Shown one piece after another: positions 1-9,756 of a stretch of DNA of 64,000 nt (its first letter is position 1; every line of letters begins with the position of its first letter). The translations under genes and the position numbers were made by a program. The stretch is from the NCBI GenBank assembly GCA_910575245.1, contig CAJTEN010000006.1:1-64000 (forward strand). Reading direction: 5' to 3'. Source of the stretch: Clostridia bacterium. GTDB lineage: Bacteria > Bacillota > Clostridia > Lachnospirales > Lachnospiraceae. The notes under the pieces were generated by a model that did not search any database, was not told the DNA's origin, and was given only the letters and a program-made list of their open reading frames with translations.

Positions 1-67
1 TACACTTATTATACAACGGAGGCTTTTTTATGGGACTTCGTTCATCGCCACTTGCGTACACGATTCT

Positions 68-84
68 CCCCAGCTCTGCTGGGG
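68..84. other. Perfect stem-loop beyond the nucleoside-hydrolase gene
   Basis: A 7-bp stem (CCCCAGC / GCTGGGG) with a 3-base loop lies about 20 bases past the stop codon of the minus-strand gene that ends at 102. It has no T-run on the minus strand, so it is not a textbook terminator, but its place suggests a transcript end. On the plus strand a 25-codon frame with an AGGAGG-like site starts at 30; it has no recognisable product. Confidence 0.4.
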
Positions 85-101
85 GTTTGGGATTGTTTCA
101 A

Positions 102-1022
102 TCATGAAAAGTTAATTGCAAGCTTTGCAAAGAAATCTTCCAGCGTCAGCCTGGCGTCTAGATATTGATATACCCTGATCTCCCGATATTCCTGCCCATG
201 GATATATGTCATATCTTCCGCAACTCTCGGAGCAGGTATAAGATCATAACTCACTTTCTCCTGTTCTTCCATCAGTACTGCAATAGTCCCTTGATCTCCC
301 AAACCCCAGATTTCTCCATGGGGCCATGCTGCCTCATATTTTGCAGCAGCCTGATTGAAATCTACCATCTGCCTGAAAAGATATTCCCCAATTTTTCCAC
401 ATGGGAAAACTTTCAACTGTAACTCAGCCAACGACACTGCCATTACCTTATACAGACTGATCGGTATCTGCCAGAGCGGAACCCGGGAAGAAAAAATTAC
501 ATTTGCCGCATGAATATCCATTACCAAATTAAACTCAAATCCTCCCTTTGGGTAATCGCCGCCACCAATCCAGATGACCGTCATCCGGTCCGCAATCTCA
601 GGCTGAATCAAAAGTGCAGATGCTACATCAGTCACCGCCCCCTGACAGGCGATATATAGCGGGCGTTCATCATCCCTCATAGCCTCCTCAATGATAAATC
701 TTGCCCCTTCAGAATCAACAGGTGTTTCTTCATCCTTCATGCCCGTGGCCGCCCCCATGAGTACCGGATATTTTCCTTCCAGTCCCATTAAATTCAACAC
801 TTTGATAATTTCATCGTAACTGGCTTTCGCAGTTCCTTCCACTCCATATGTCTGAGGATTCTTCCAGAAATGTCCTGCAACAATCCCTTTTACATCAAAT
901 TTAGGAGTCATCAGGTGATGCGCCAGAGCAAACTGGTCATCTGCTTCGTTTTTACAATCCGTATGTACAATCACACGCACTTTCTTATTTTCTGGTACAA
1001 CATATTTATAGTTCCACGCCAT
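102..1022 (-). CDS. Nucleoside hydrolase-like protein
   Basis: Protein of 306 residues from the ATG at 1022, chosen because AGGAGG sits 8 bases upstream; an upstream in-frame ATG at 1067 has no such site. The N-terminal segment VHTDCKNEADDQ is a variant of the Asp-rich calcium- and ribose-binding motif of inosine/uridine nucleoside hydrolases (closest to the DUF1593-like branch), followed by GIVAGHF and a central WIGGGDYP. No signal peptide is seen, so it should be cytoplasmic. It is the last gene of the glycoside cluster, so the substrate may be an N- or O-riboside or another glycoside product; this is inferred. The family call is firm and the substrate is unknown. Confidence 0.8.
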   Translation of the reverse strand: MAWNYKYVVPENKKVRVIVHTDCKNEADDQFALAHHLMTPKFDVKGIVAGHFWKNPQTYGVEGTAKASYDEIIKVLNLMGLEGKYPVLMGAATGMKDEETPVDSEGARFIIEEAMRDDERPLYIACQGAVTDVASALLIQPEIADRMTVIWIGGGDYPKGGFEFNLVMDIHAANVIFSSRVPLWQIPISLYKVMAVSLAELQLKVFPCGKIGEYLFRQMVDFNQAAAKYEAAWPHGEIWGLGDQGTIAVLMEEQEKVSYDLIPAPRVAEDMTYIHGQEYREIRVYQYLDARLTLEDFFAKLAINFS

Positions 1023-1049
1023 CTGCAATCCTCCTATCCCGTACACAGT

Positions 1050-1142
1050 ATAGAAATGTCTCTGCAAGCCGCCCGCTTGGATTTATCTCCCCATAGAGCA
1101 GACGCCACAGGCTTCCCCGACAGACACCCTGTCCGCCTAAAT
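1050..1142 (-). pseudogene. GH3 beta-glucosidase fossil (about 30 codons)
   Basis: Minus-strand translation between two intact genes gives LGGQGV, then LLYGEINPSGRLAETF, a hallmark of the second GH3 domain. The intact GH3 in this window has LGGQAVGEAEVNLLYGKVNPSG at the same place. A VSVGEA segment appears only after shifting frame by one base and back, so the scrap carries compensating frameshifts. It starts right after the stop of the flavin oxidoreductase gene and shows that another GH3 gene once stood here. Confidence 0.7.
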
Positions 1143-1150
1143 CCATCTTC

Positions 1151-3085
1151 TTAATCAAGCAACATCGCAATGTCAAATGCTTCTCTGGTTGCATTAATCG
1201 CTCTTCTTGCCTTCACTGCATCTCCGACTTCAAAGTAACCACAGCCAATCCTGTCGCAGGCCTCTTTCAATTCACTTCCATCGCGCTTTCTTGCTCCGAC
1301 TGCAATCACAGCAGCATCACATGGAAATTCCACTGTATCCCCATGCTTCTCTCCTATTACAACGCCTTTCTTTATCTCCGTTACTTTCACTTCCGTTACC
1401 GGGGTGATTCCGGCAGCACGAATATTTTCCGTTACACAAATTTTCCTGGTACTTCCCATATCCGCGCAAAATTCCTTCATCATCTCCAACACAGTTACTT
1501 TTGCGCCCTTTTCTGCCAGATATTCCGCCACTTCCATGTCAACCATACCGCCGCCAATGACTACTATGTTTCCGGTCCCTGTGGACTTTCCGTTAAGCAC
1601 TGCATGAGAATCTATGACAAAATCCTGTTCCACGCCCGGAATCGGGGGAATTACAGGCTGTGCTCCAATCGCATTGATCACCGTATGTGGTTTCATCTCC
1701 TGAATCATTTCTCCCGTTACCTTTGTATTTATGCGGATATCAACACCAATACGTTCTGCTTTTTTTCCCATGGAAATGACGGCTTTTTTCATCTCTTCCT
1801 TTCTGGGCGCCTCTCCTGCCGTCAAAAACTGTCCGCCGAGCCTGTCAGACGCTTCACATAAAATCGGAGAATGTCCGCGCTGTTTCAAAATAATCGCCGC
1901 TTCCAGCCCGGCAATACCTCCCCCTGCGATCAAGACTTTTTCCGGTTTCTTTGTCGGAACGATTTTACATTCGGCTTCCCTCCCGACAGCCGGGTTTCTA
2001 AGACATGTGATATGCAAAGACTCTTTATTCTCAAAGCCGTCATAACACCCCTGGTTACATCCTACACAATAATCTATTTCCTCAGTCTTTCCGGCTTTTG
2101 CCTTGTTGCAGAATTCCGGGTCTGCCAGCTGCGCGCGTCCTATCACAACCAAATTTACCTGATCCTCTTCCAGAATCTTCTCTGCCAGTTCCGGCGTATT
2201 GATCCGGCCTACGCCAATTGTCGTCATCCCGGTCTCCCTGCGGATTCTGGCGGCGTTCGCAATATTAAACCCATGAGGAATATCCACCGGGGGAACCTCA
2301 TATTTTAAACCGGCAGTCAGAATATTTCCACGGGAAATATCCAGTACATCCACCCCTGCTTCTTTTGCCAGTTTACAGAACGTAATCACATCCTCAATAG
2401 TAAGGCCGTTCTCCAAATAATCGTCATGTGCATCAATCCGCATAAAGAGCGGCATTCCTTCCGGAATATTCGCACGGATAGCCCGGATACATGCCAACGG
2501 GAATTTCGCACGGTTCTCAAAGCTGCCGCCATATTCGTCCGTGCGGTGATTGATTCCTCCGGACAGGAAGGAATGGGGCAGATAATTATGTGCACAGTGA
2601 AACTCCACGCAGTCAAATCCCGCCTTAACAGCACGGCCGGCCGCCTCCCCATAGCTTTCGACAATTTCTTCAATCATTTCTCCGCTGATTCCCGGCAGTG
2701 TAACTCCTGGTGACATCTCCATATCACTTGCCAATAAAATCTGTGCATCCGGATCCATCCCCACCGCCAGACTTCCCTGCCACAACTGCAGCCCCGCCTT
2801 TCCACCCGCTTTATGAATGGCTTCCGTAAGTCTTTGCAGCCCTGGGATATATGTATCTTCACTGATAGAGAGAAATCCTTTCGGTGCACTTGGCGTATGT
2901 ATGCTACAGACTTCTACAATATTTAAGCCGCTGCCGCCTCTCACGCGCGCCACATGATAATCAATCAAAGTTGGCGTTACATCCCTTGTCTTTCCGGAAA
3001 ACTTTGTCCCCATAGCAGGCAGGACCACCCGGTTTTTCAGTTCCATATCTTTCACTGTGAACGGGCTGAATAATTTATCAAACAT
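1151..3085 (-). CDS. Old Yellow Enzyme-type FMN/FAD/4Fe-4S NADH reductase
   Basis: A 644-residue protein with the two-part build of 2,4-dienoyl-CoA reductase, trimethylamine dehydrogenase and BaiCD/BaiH. Residues 1-340 are an FMN-binding TIM barrel (NRVVLPAMGT; HCAHNYLPHSFLS; RTDEYGGSFENR). Four cysteines near residues 345-370 (CVGC, GC, then ITC) should hold a 4Fe-4S cluster. Next come FAD (IAGGGIAGLEAA) and NAD (VVIGGGMVDMEVAEYLA) dinucleotide folds. It would reduce an activated C=C bond; the substrate cannot be read. An AGGAGG site precedes the ATG. The gene lies 34 bp below the GH3 gene, so co-transcription is likely, perhaps to process a plant glycoside aglycone (inference). Confidence 0.88.
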   Translation of the reverse strand: MFDKLFSPFTVKDMELKNRVVLPAMGTKFSGKTRDVTPTLIDYHVARVRGGSGLNIVEVCSIHTPSAPKGFLSISEDTYIPGLQRLTEAIHKAGGKAGLQLWQGSLAVGMDPDAQILLASDMEMSPGVTLPGISGEMIEEIVESYGEAAGRAVKAGFDCVEFHCAHNYLPHSFLSGGINHRTDEYGGSFENRAKFPLACIRAIRANIPEGMPLFMRIDAHDDYLENGLTIEDVITFCKLAKEAGVDVLDISRGNILTAGLKYEVPPVDIPHGFNIANAARIRRETGMTTIGVGRINTPELAEKILEEDQVNLVVIGRAQLADPEFCNKAKAGKTEEIDYCVGCNQGCYDGFENKESLHITCLRNPAVGREAECKIVPTKKPEKVLIAGGGIAGLEAAIILKQRGHSPILCEASDRLGGQFLTAGEAPRKEEMKKAVISMGKKAERIGVDIRINTKVTGEMIQEMKPHTVINAIGAQPVIPPIPGVEQDFVIDSHAVLNGKSTGTGNIVVIGGGMVDMEVAEYLAEKGAKVTVLEMMKEFCADMGSTRKICVTENIRAAGITPVTEVKVTEIKKGVVIGEKHGDTVEFPCDAAVIAVGARKRDGSELKEACDRIGCGYFEVGDAVKARRAINATREAFDIAMLLD

Positions 3086-3119
3086 ACCGCTTCCTCCTCT
3101 TATCCTTATTAATTCTCTT

Positions 3120-5378
3120 CTACAATTCCATTAGTTTTTTCAATACATCCAACACTTCTTCTTTTGTACAGATTCCAAACGAAACCAGCGTACGCATTGG
3201 CATGGAATCTACCAAAGCGTACTTTACATCTCCTGATAAAGCTTCATCCCCTCCATATTGACCGAAAAAAGCATAGGACTTGTTTTTCAGATATTCGCCG
3301 TATTTTACCGTCCTGTCATCAGTAGACAGTTCAGCCAATGTGGTATTCAGATCCAGTTTTAACGGAAACCTGATACTGGAATTTATCTGTACGGATGCGG
3401 ACAGACAAATCTGCCGTGATGATGTCCCGACCATAACATCGTACTTCCCACTGGCCGCATACCAGTCCTTCAGGTCTGTGTTATACCAAGCAAAGCTTCT
3501 GTAATCCAGCATCATGGTAACCGTTTTTGTCTCTCCCGGCTCCAATGCAACCTTTTCATAACCTTTCAGTTCTTTGTCCGGACGTCTGCAGGCACGGGTG
3601 TTGTCACGAATATATAACTGTACAATCTCTTTGCCCGCCACATTCCCGGTATTGGTGATATCAACGCTGACTGTCAGAGTCTCCTGATCTGTTATTTCCT
3701 GTCTGTCCAGCCTCAGATTGCTGTATGCAAATGTAGTATAGGACAGCCCATAGCCAAACGGGAACGCCACCTGCATTTCCCTGGCGTCATAATAACGGTA
3801 GCCGACAAATACGCCTTCACTGTAAACCGTTTTCTCACTGTCTCCAAAAGTTAAATAGGAAGGGTTATCGGCCAGCCTGCAGGGAATCGTTTCCGCCAGC
3901 TTTCCGGAAGGATTGACCTTGCCGTACAAGAGATTGACTTCTGCCTCACCCACGGCCTGTCCGCCTAAGTACGCCTCCATAAGCCCCTTTACATCTGACA
4001 GCCAAGGCATTTCTACCGGAGAGCCATTATGCAGGACGACTACCGTATTCGGCTGTACCTTGATGATTTCCGCAATCAGGCGGTTCTGGCAGTCCGGAAG
4101 CCGCATATGCGACCGGTCATAACTCTCGGACTCAAAGCTCTCCGGCAGTCCTGCAAAGACTACCGCCTTATCCGCCCGGCGCGCTGCTTCGATTGCTTCT
4201 GCGGCAAGCGCTTCGTCATAAACGTCCTGCTCAACGGAAAACCCTTCAGCATAGGTTACGTTTTCCGAAGCCTTCGCCATGTGGGAAACCGCATCTAATG
4301 CACTGCTGACACGAAAGCTGTTGATATGGGAGCTGCCGCCGCCTTGGAAGCGCGGAGTTTTGGCAAAACCGCCAATAAACGCTACCTTCTCTTCTTCCTC
4401 CAGCGGGAGCATTTCTTCATTTTTCAAAAGCACCATGGACTGCTCTGCAAGGCGGCGGGCAAAATCATGATCTGCCTCCAATGTAAAAGGCTGTCCCTTC
4501 CTGTTGTCCAGACAAAGAAACGATATGCGCAAAATCCGCTCCACAGCACGATCCAATACGGATTCCTCCAAGCTGCCGTCCTGCACGGCCTGAATAATCT
4601 CACGGTCCGTAACGCCTCCAGAGGAAGGCATTTCCAGTTCAAGGCCGGCCTTCAGCGCCAGGACCCTGTCATTGACTGCTCCCCAGTCGGACACCACATA
4701 ACCTTCAAATCCCCATTCATCGCGAAGCACCTCCGTGAGCAGCCACGGGTCTTCCGAAGCATAGGTACCGTTGATCCGGTTGTAAGAGCACATCACCGTA
4801 TACGGCTGAGATTTCTTTACGGCAGTCTCAAATGCCGGAAAATAAATCTCCCGCAATGTTCTTTCGTCAACTTCCGAGGAATTGCTCATACGGTTGAACT
4901 CCTGATTATTTGCGGCAAAATGTTTGATTGACGTACCTACATGCTGCGACTGCACTCCATTGATAAAAGCTGCCGCAGTTTCCCCCGCAAGGTAAGGGTC
5001 TTCCGAATAATACTCGAAATTCCGCCCGCACAGAGGAGAACGCTTGATATTCACTGCGGGGCCAAGAATGACAGATACATCGTTGGCCTGCGCCTCCTTT
5101 CCGATGACCTCGCCAAACTCTGTCATCAGTTCCCTGTCAAATGAGCATGCGGACAGGCATGCCGGCGGAAAGCATACAGCTTGGATGCTTCCATTCAACC
5201 CCAGATGATCTCCGTTCTCATCCTGTTTACGCAGTCCATGAGGGCCATCGCTGACCATGACTCCCGGAATCCCCAGTCGGTCAACGCCTTTCAGGTACCA
5301 GAAATCAAAACCGGAACACATACCGGCTTTTTCTTCCAATGTCATTTCAGATATCAGTTCTTTTAAATTACGTTCCAT
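3120..5378 (-). CDS. Glycoside hydrolase family 3 beta-glucosidase
   Basis: A 752-residue GH3 enzyme. The N-terminal barrel has SDGPHGLR (44-51), KHFAANNQE (152-160) and VVSDWGAV, where Asp231 is the expected nucleophile. The alpha/beta sandwich has FIGGFAKTPRFQGGGSSH and the conserved LLYGKVNPSGKLAET. The C-terminal fibronectin-III-like domain is marked by VSVDITNTGNVAGKEIVQLYI. No signal peptide is visible, so it probably acts in the cytoplasm on sugar imported by the neighbouring GPH symporter. The start has AAGGAG upstream. Exact specificity (beta-glucoside, xyloside or rhamnoside) cannot be assigned from sequence alone. Confidence 0.92.
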   Translation of the reverse strand: MERNLKELISEMTLEEKAGMCSGFDFWYLKGVDRLGIPGVMVSDGPHGLRKQDENGDHLGLNGSIQAVCFPPACLSACSFDRELMTEFGEVIGKEAQANDVSVILGPAVNIKRSPLCGRNFEYYSEDPYLAGETAAAFINGVQSQHVGTSIKHFAANNQEFNRMSNSSEVDERTLREIYFPAFETAVKKSQPYTVMCSYNRINGTYASEDPWLLTEVLRDEWGFEGYVVSDWGAVNDRVLALKAGLELEMPSSGGVTDREIIQAVQDGSLEESVLDRAVERILRISFLCLDNRKGQPFTLEADHDFARRLAEQSMVLLKNEEMLPLEEEEKVAFIGGFAKTPRFQGGGSSHINSFRVSSALDAVSHMAKASENVTYAEGFSVEQDVYDEALAAEAIEAARRADKAVVFAGLPESFESESYDRSHMRLPDCQNRLIAEIIKVQPNTVVVLHNGSPVEMPWLSDVKGLMEAYLGGQAVGEAEVNLLYGKVNPSGKLAETIPCRLADNPSYLTFGDSEKTVYSEGVFVGYRYYDAREMQVAFPFGYGLSYTTFAYSNLRLDRQEITDQETLTVSVDITNTGNVAGKEIVQLYIRDNTRACRRPDKELKGYEKVALEPGETKTVTMMLDYRSFAWYNTDLKDWYAASGKYDVMVGTSSRQICLSASVQINSSIRFPLKLDLNTTLAELSTDDRTVKYGEYLKNKSYAFFGQYGGDEALSGDVKYALVDSMPMRTLVSFGICTKEEVLDVLKKLMEL

Positions 5379-5437
5379 AAATATACGCTCCTTGTATCAT
5401 ATAGTTATTATCTGACAATATACAGCCGGCAGGCCTT

Positions 5438-6628
5438 CTATCCTGACCGGAATTCTTTTTGCTTATACATATCCCGGTACTGCCTGGGCGTCATATTCAT
5501 ATACCGCTTGAATACACAGCCAAAGTGGCTCTGGGAATGGAAACACAGGTAGTCGCTGATTTCTGCCAGTCCGGCCTCCGAATACTTCAAAAGATTGGCC
5601 GCACGCTCTATCCTGAATTTCTGGATGTAATCCTGGACGCTTATACCCATATCTTTACGAAATATTCTGGATAGATGCCCCTGGCTGATTCCAATCGCAT
5701 CTGCAATATCTTCAAGATATATTTTATTATGAAAATGTTTTTCGATATAATCTCTGCACTGTTCCGTATAGACAGACATCCCCTTTTCTTTCTTTGTTTC
5801 CGCTACCAGCTTCGCAAATTCACAGACTATTTTTCCGCTGTACCCTTCCAGTTCATCCATGTCTGTGCACTGGTCGATCCTGTTGATATAAATATCGCTT
5901 AATTGATAAGCGCCTGCCGGAGATACCCCGCCTTTGATAGCTTCTCTGGTCGAAAGGGCTACTGCCGCAATCGCAAGATTTTTATAGTGGTTCTTCTCCT
6001 TAAGGGAAAGGATTCCGGTATTTCCCACCGGAGCGTTTATCCGCTCCCTCGCATCCTCCGGTCTGCCCTCCCTGATACATTCCATAATATAGCATTCTTC
6101 AAGATAAGTATGGTGACATATTTCTTCATAAACACCCTGCATTTCCAAATCCGCCCTGTTGATTTCCTTCTGGATGATATTCTCCGTGACAAGATTATTT
6201 TCCTTCAGGATATCGTTGATATCTCCCGCTATTCCATTTTCAATCTCATAGATTACAGCAGCAAAAGCGGCAATCCTGGAAAGCGTTGTCCTTAAAGGAT
6301 ACTTTTCTTCCTTTCGTGTAATCCCATAGCATTTATAAAAAGAATGAAGCCTCACAAAATCCATTTTGTTTGTGCATGCCGGCCCTGTCAGATAAAATCC
6401 TTTCTTTCCTTTTACACAAATAAAAAACAGTTCATTTTCATCCTTGTAAATCACAGGGAGTATCTGCCGCTCTGCCCTTTCTATCAGCAGCTTTGTCAGG
6501 AACGGCGCATGCATAAACGGGCTTTCCTCCGGGAACGTACCAAAGCTCTTTGGAATTATTTCCTTATCTTCCGTATAAAAAATCGGAAGTTCCAATAGCA
6601 GCTCCATTTTCTTCATCAATCCCCGCAT
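5438..6628 (-). CDS. AraC family transcriptional regulator
   Basis: A 396-residue regulator. Residues about 285-390 form the double helix-turn-helix of AraC/XylS proteins (IADAIGISQGHLSRIFRKD, then FRIERAANLLKYSEAGLAEIS and HFGCVFKRYMNMTPRQYR). The N-terminal 280 residues are not a typical cupin and look like the long sensory part of YSIRK/YesN-like regulators. It sits between the symporter and the GH3 gene in the same direction, so it probably controls this cluster in response to the sugar. GGAGG lies very close to the ATG; an in-frame ATG four codons later is an alternative start. Confidence 0.87.
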   Translation of the reverse strand: MRGLMKKMELLLELPIFYTEDKEIIPKSFGTFPEESPFMHAPFLTKLLIERAERQILPVIYKDENELFFICVKGKKGFYLTGPACTNKMDFVRLHSFYKCYGITRKEEKYPLRTTLSRIAAFAAVIYEIENGIAGDINDILKENNLVTENIIQKEINRADLEMQGVYEEICHHTYLEECYIMECIREGRPEDARERINAPVGNTGILSLKEKNHYKNLAIAAVALSTREAIKGGVSPAGAYQLSDIYINRIDQCTDMDELEGYSGKIVCEFAKLVAETKKEKGMSVYTEQCRDYIEKHFHNKIYLEDIADAIGISQGHLSRIFRKDMGISVQDYIQKFRIERAANLLKYSEAGLAEISDYLCFHSQSHFGCVFKRYMNMTPRQYRDMYKQKEFRSG

Positions 6629-6695
6629 GCATTCTCCTCCCTGTCATCTTTGGCTTCTCGAACTAAAAAATTTCATTTCTCTGACAATCTTTGCA

Positions 6696-8135
6696 TTACG
6701 ATTCTGACTTCACGGTTCTGCGGCTATCCAGGTCTGCGCGGATTTCCGGATATTTTTTATCCAAGTCATACGGAATCATTACAACAATCGCAATGATTCC
6801 GGCAATGATAGATATTCCACTAAATGCAAAATTAATTGCCATATGGGTCTTTGGATATACCTCTGCTATCTTCTGCCCCGCGGCTACCGCACTGTCAAGT
6901 TTCGCGGCATTATATCCGCCCCAGGCAAGACAGGCTGAAACAGCAGCCGATGCAAAGGCAGACGCCAGCTTATTTAAGAAGCCGGAAACAGCCGACTGTG
7001 TTCCGGCAAGGCACCTTCCACATTTCCACTCAGTATAATCAAAAACATCCGGCATCATTGCAAAAAACATACCCGACCTGAAACCGAATCCAAGTCCTAT
7101 CAGTCCCAGAGATGCCGTTGCAACCGTACTGTTGGATGTAAAGAACAGGATCAAATAACCCACCAAATCTACCACGGCTCCAAATTGTGTGATCTTTGCT
7201 TTATGGATTCCTTTACCATTCAAAAAAGCAGCAAACAGCATAGTCGGAATCGCAAGAATTGTCAAAAGCGACAGTGCCGTTGGCATTGCAGTTACATCCC
7301 CTACAACATAACTATAATAATACTGCATTGCCCCATACATTCCCAGATAACCTGCAAACATTACAAAGATCAAAACCAGCAGCATGATATAATATTTATT
7401 TTTAAATACATCTCCCAAGTCTTGCAGGAACGTGGATTTCTCCACTGTCTGGGTAGGCGGATTGATTTCCACAATACTAAACACACATATACACATAATG
7501 ACGATCACCATAATGCCCAGAATAATATTTGTATTTCTGTATCCTGCTGCCAATGCAGCACCTGTTGCGTCAGGCGATCCTGCAAAATAGTAAACCATAG
7601 GGATCACAAAAAGTGAGGATGTTAAGGAACCCAGAGTTGCAAACACCTGACGTGTTGTTGAAATTTTGGTACGTTCTGACGGTTCAGGCGATAAAGCCGT
7701 AACAATTGGAGTGAGGGGAATATTAACCAGTGTATACCCGAAGGAAAAAAAGATATAGGTAACATACGCCCATGCCAGCTTTGCTCCTGCTGACCAGCTA
7801 GTCGGTACAGAAAACAGAAGAATCATGCCAACGGCAAGCACAGGGGCACCAAAGAGCATCCACGGACGGTATCGTCCCATTTTTGTATCGGTATGGTCCA
7901 ACATAGCGCCTACAATGTAGTCTGTTCCTGCATCAATAAATTTTGTAACTACGAACATAAAGCCTGCTGCTCCCGCAGACAGTCCCGCACAATTAGTATA
8001 ATAAAATAACAGATATGTATTTGCCAGCAGATAAGCCAGATTGCAGGCGTAATCACTGATACCAAATCCTATACGCTGTTTCCACTTAAAACCTGTCGTT
8101 TGATAATAACTTGATTCATGTTTTAATATCTGCAT
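6696..8135 (-). CDS. GPH family sugar:cation symporter
   Basis: A membrane protein of 479 residues with about 12 hydrophobic helices. The start at 8135 is preceded by AGGAG; a longer frame upstream lacks a ribosome site. KFIDAGTDYIVGAMLDHTDT followed by GRYRPW is the signature loop of glycoside-pentoside-hexuronide:cation symporters (the MelB/XynB group of the MFS). It would import a glycoside or small oligosaccharide with Na+ or H+. It is flanked by the esterase and AraC genes, in a cluster with GH3, which supports import of an acylated or aryl glycoside; the substrate is inferred. Confidence 0.88.
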   Translation of the reverse strand: MQILKHESSYYQTTGFKWKQRIGFGISDYACNLAYLLANTYLLFYYTNCAGLSAGAAGFMFVVTKFIDAGTDYIVGAMLDHTDTKMGRYRPWMLFGAPVLAVGMILLFSVPTSWSAGAKLAWAYVTYIFFSFGYTLVNIPLTPIVTALSPEPSERTKISTTRQVFATLGSLTSSLFVIPMVYYFAGSPDATGAALAAGYRNTNIILGIMVIVIMCICVFSIVEINPPTQTVEKSTFLQDLGDVFKNKYYIMLLVLIFVMFAGYLGMYGAMQYYYSYVVGDVTAMPTALSLLTILAIPTMLFAAFLNGKGIHKAKITQFGAVVDLVGYLILFFTSNSTVATASLGLIGLGFGFRSGMFFAMMPDVFDYTEWKCGRCLAGTQSAVSGFLNKLASAFASAAVSACLAWGGYNAAKLDSAVAAGQKIAEVYPKTHMAINFAFSGISIIAGIIAIVVMIPYDLDKKYPEIRADLDSRRTVKSES

Positions 8136-8203
8136 ATTTTTTCTCCTAATCATATTGTTGTTTCTAAAAGAATGATTTCCTTTACTTTTGTAAAACTGCA
8201 AAA

Positions 8204-9700
8204 TCAGTGCTGTATTTTTTCTGTATTCTCATACATTATCCTTTCAAATACCGGCCCCATATATTTTGCAAGCAAAGGAATCAGTTCTGTGTCATGGTTG
8301 CATCGAAGCTGTGTATTTTTACCAAATACCATAGTCTGTTCTTCCTCCGGTGTACTTACCGGCCAATAAGGTATGCCCTCATGGTTTGGCTCCCCCGTTC
8401 TGGCAAATGCGATCACACTGTTAAAAATCTGTGCCTCCAGATTTTCTGTCACGCCCCGCTCCTGTGTCACGGGAACTAATTCCGTATTATGGAATACATA
8501 AGGGATATCCGCACAATGCCACGGCGCACTTCCGCCATTGACAGGCAAGTCTAAGTTGAATAAATACGAATAAGTAAATTGATTTATGGCGCTGCGCTGC
8601 CGGATATACTGTTGTGTAGGCAAACGGAACAGAAAGTCCAAAGACAACATTTCTACCGGATTCCGCTCCGGATACGCTGCCTGAAATAAGGGAACAAGTT
8701 CCTCTGCTGCTTTTTCTCCTGCCGTCTGTCTTACAATCTGAATTCCCTCCTCACGTGTCAGTCTGTTTTTATCATAGGTACAAGGTATAATTCCTGAGAA
8801 TTCTCCGTAAACTGTTCCTACTAACAGAGGGATATGTGCCGTTTCCATGCGAAATCCGTTCTCATTCGGGGTTCCTTTATAAAACGCATTAGGATGTGGG
8901 GTACAGCCCAAATATTTTCCTTCTGCTGCAAGCTCCGGCTTCACATGCAGATAAGCATTTGCCATACTTTCATAGGATATGGTTTCCAATTCCCGTATGT
9001 CACCGTCAATCCCCAGTTTTGCCATCAACGCAATGGCAAGGTCTTCTCCGTTTCCTTTGCTGTCTCCCATAATGTTCTCAGCAACACCGCTCATATTGAT
9101 TCCTTTCGCAAACAGGCCGTCGGCTTTGGGCGTCTGCAAAAGGGTCGTTATTTTTGCTCCGCCTCCCGATTGTCCAAAAAGCGTCACATTTTCCGGATCA
9201 CCGCCAAAATTTGCAATATTATCCCGAATCCACTGTAAGGCCATAATAATATCATCGGTTCCTGCATTCCCGGAATTCGCATACTCGCTCCCATAGGCCG
9301 ACAGGTCAAAATACCCCAGCAGATTTAAACGGTGGTTGATTGAGACAACCACTACCTGCCCAATACGGCACATATTTTCTCCTTCATATGCTATGTTCTC
9401 AATCGCCGAACCCGCCTCAAAGCCTCCGCCGTGCAGCCACACCATAACCGGGCGTTTCTCTCCGTCACATGCCGGAGTCCATACGTTCAAATTCTGGCAT
9501 TCCTCGTTCATGATCCAATATCGATGCGGTATATTTAATTCGCCATAAGGTTTCGGAAGTTCTAAGAGCGGGCATACATATCCATAACTGGTCGCCTCAA
9601 ATATCCCGTCCCACCGCTCCACTGGTTCCGGTGCATGAAAACGTCTTGCCTTTGCGTAAGGAATACCTTTAAAGTATATCTGATGCCTTAAAACCAACAC
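8204..9700 (-). CDS. Carboxylesterase type B
   Basis: A 498-residue alpha/beta hydrolase of the type B carboxylesterase (PnbA-like) family. HGGGF (about 90-94) forms the oxyanion hole and GQSGGG (176-181) holds the nucleophile Ser178. The C-terminal part contains the expected histidine region (WHCADIPYVF). It begins directly with YFKGIPYAK and has no signal peptide, so it is cytoplasmic. The start is GTG at 9700 with AGGA 7 bases upstream; an ATG three bases earlier is in another frame. As the first gene of the glycoside cluster it may remove acyl groups from the imported glycoside (inference). Confidence 0.85.
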   Translation of the reverse strand: MLVLRHQIYFKGIPYAKARRFHAPEPVERWDGIFEATSYGYVCPLLELPKPYGELNIPHRYWIMNEECQNLNVWTPACDGEKRPVMVWLHGGGFEAGSAIENIAYEGENMCRIGQVVVVSINHRLNLLGYFDLSAYGSEYANSGNAGTDDIIMALQWIRDNIANFGGDPENVTLFGQSGGGAKITTLLQTPKADGLFAKGINMSGVAENIMGDSKGNGEDLAIALMAKLGIDGDIRELETISYESMANAYLHVKPELAAEGKYLGCTPHPNAFYKGTPNENGFRMETAHIPLLVGTVYGEFSGIIPCTYDKNRLTREEGIQIVRQTAGEKAAEELVPLFQAAYPERNPVEMLSLDFLFRLPTQQYIRQRSAINQFTYSYLFNLDLPVNGGSAPWHCADIPYVFHNTELVPVTQERGVTENLEAQIFNSVIAFARTGEPNHEGIPYWPVSTPEEEQTMVFGKNTQLRCNHDTELIPLLAKYMGPVFERIMYENTEKIQH

Positions 9701-9744
9701 GTCATTTTCCTGATAATTTTATCAAAATCCAAACATTATTTTTA

Positions 9745-9756
9745 TAAAGCGCTTTA
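9745..9756. promoter_or_regulatory. cre-like palindrome upstream of the esterase
   Basis: TAAAGCGCTTTA is a perfect 12-bp palindrome 45 bases before the esterase start. It resembles the core of CcpA catabolite-response elements and LacI-family operators, both centred on a CG step, which fits carbon control of the cluster. The match is by eye. Confidence 0.45.

Noticed and set aside
1-101. 25-codon plus-strand ORF with a ribosome-like site at 30
   Set aside because: Too short, no motif, and the interval also contains a stem-loop; no support beyond an AGGAGG-like stretch.
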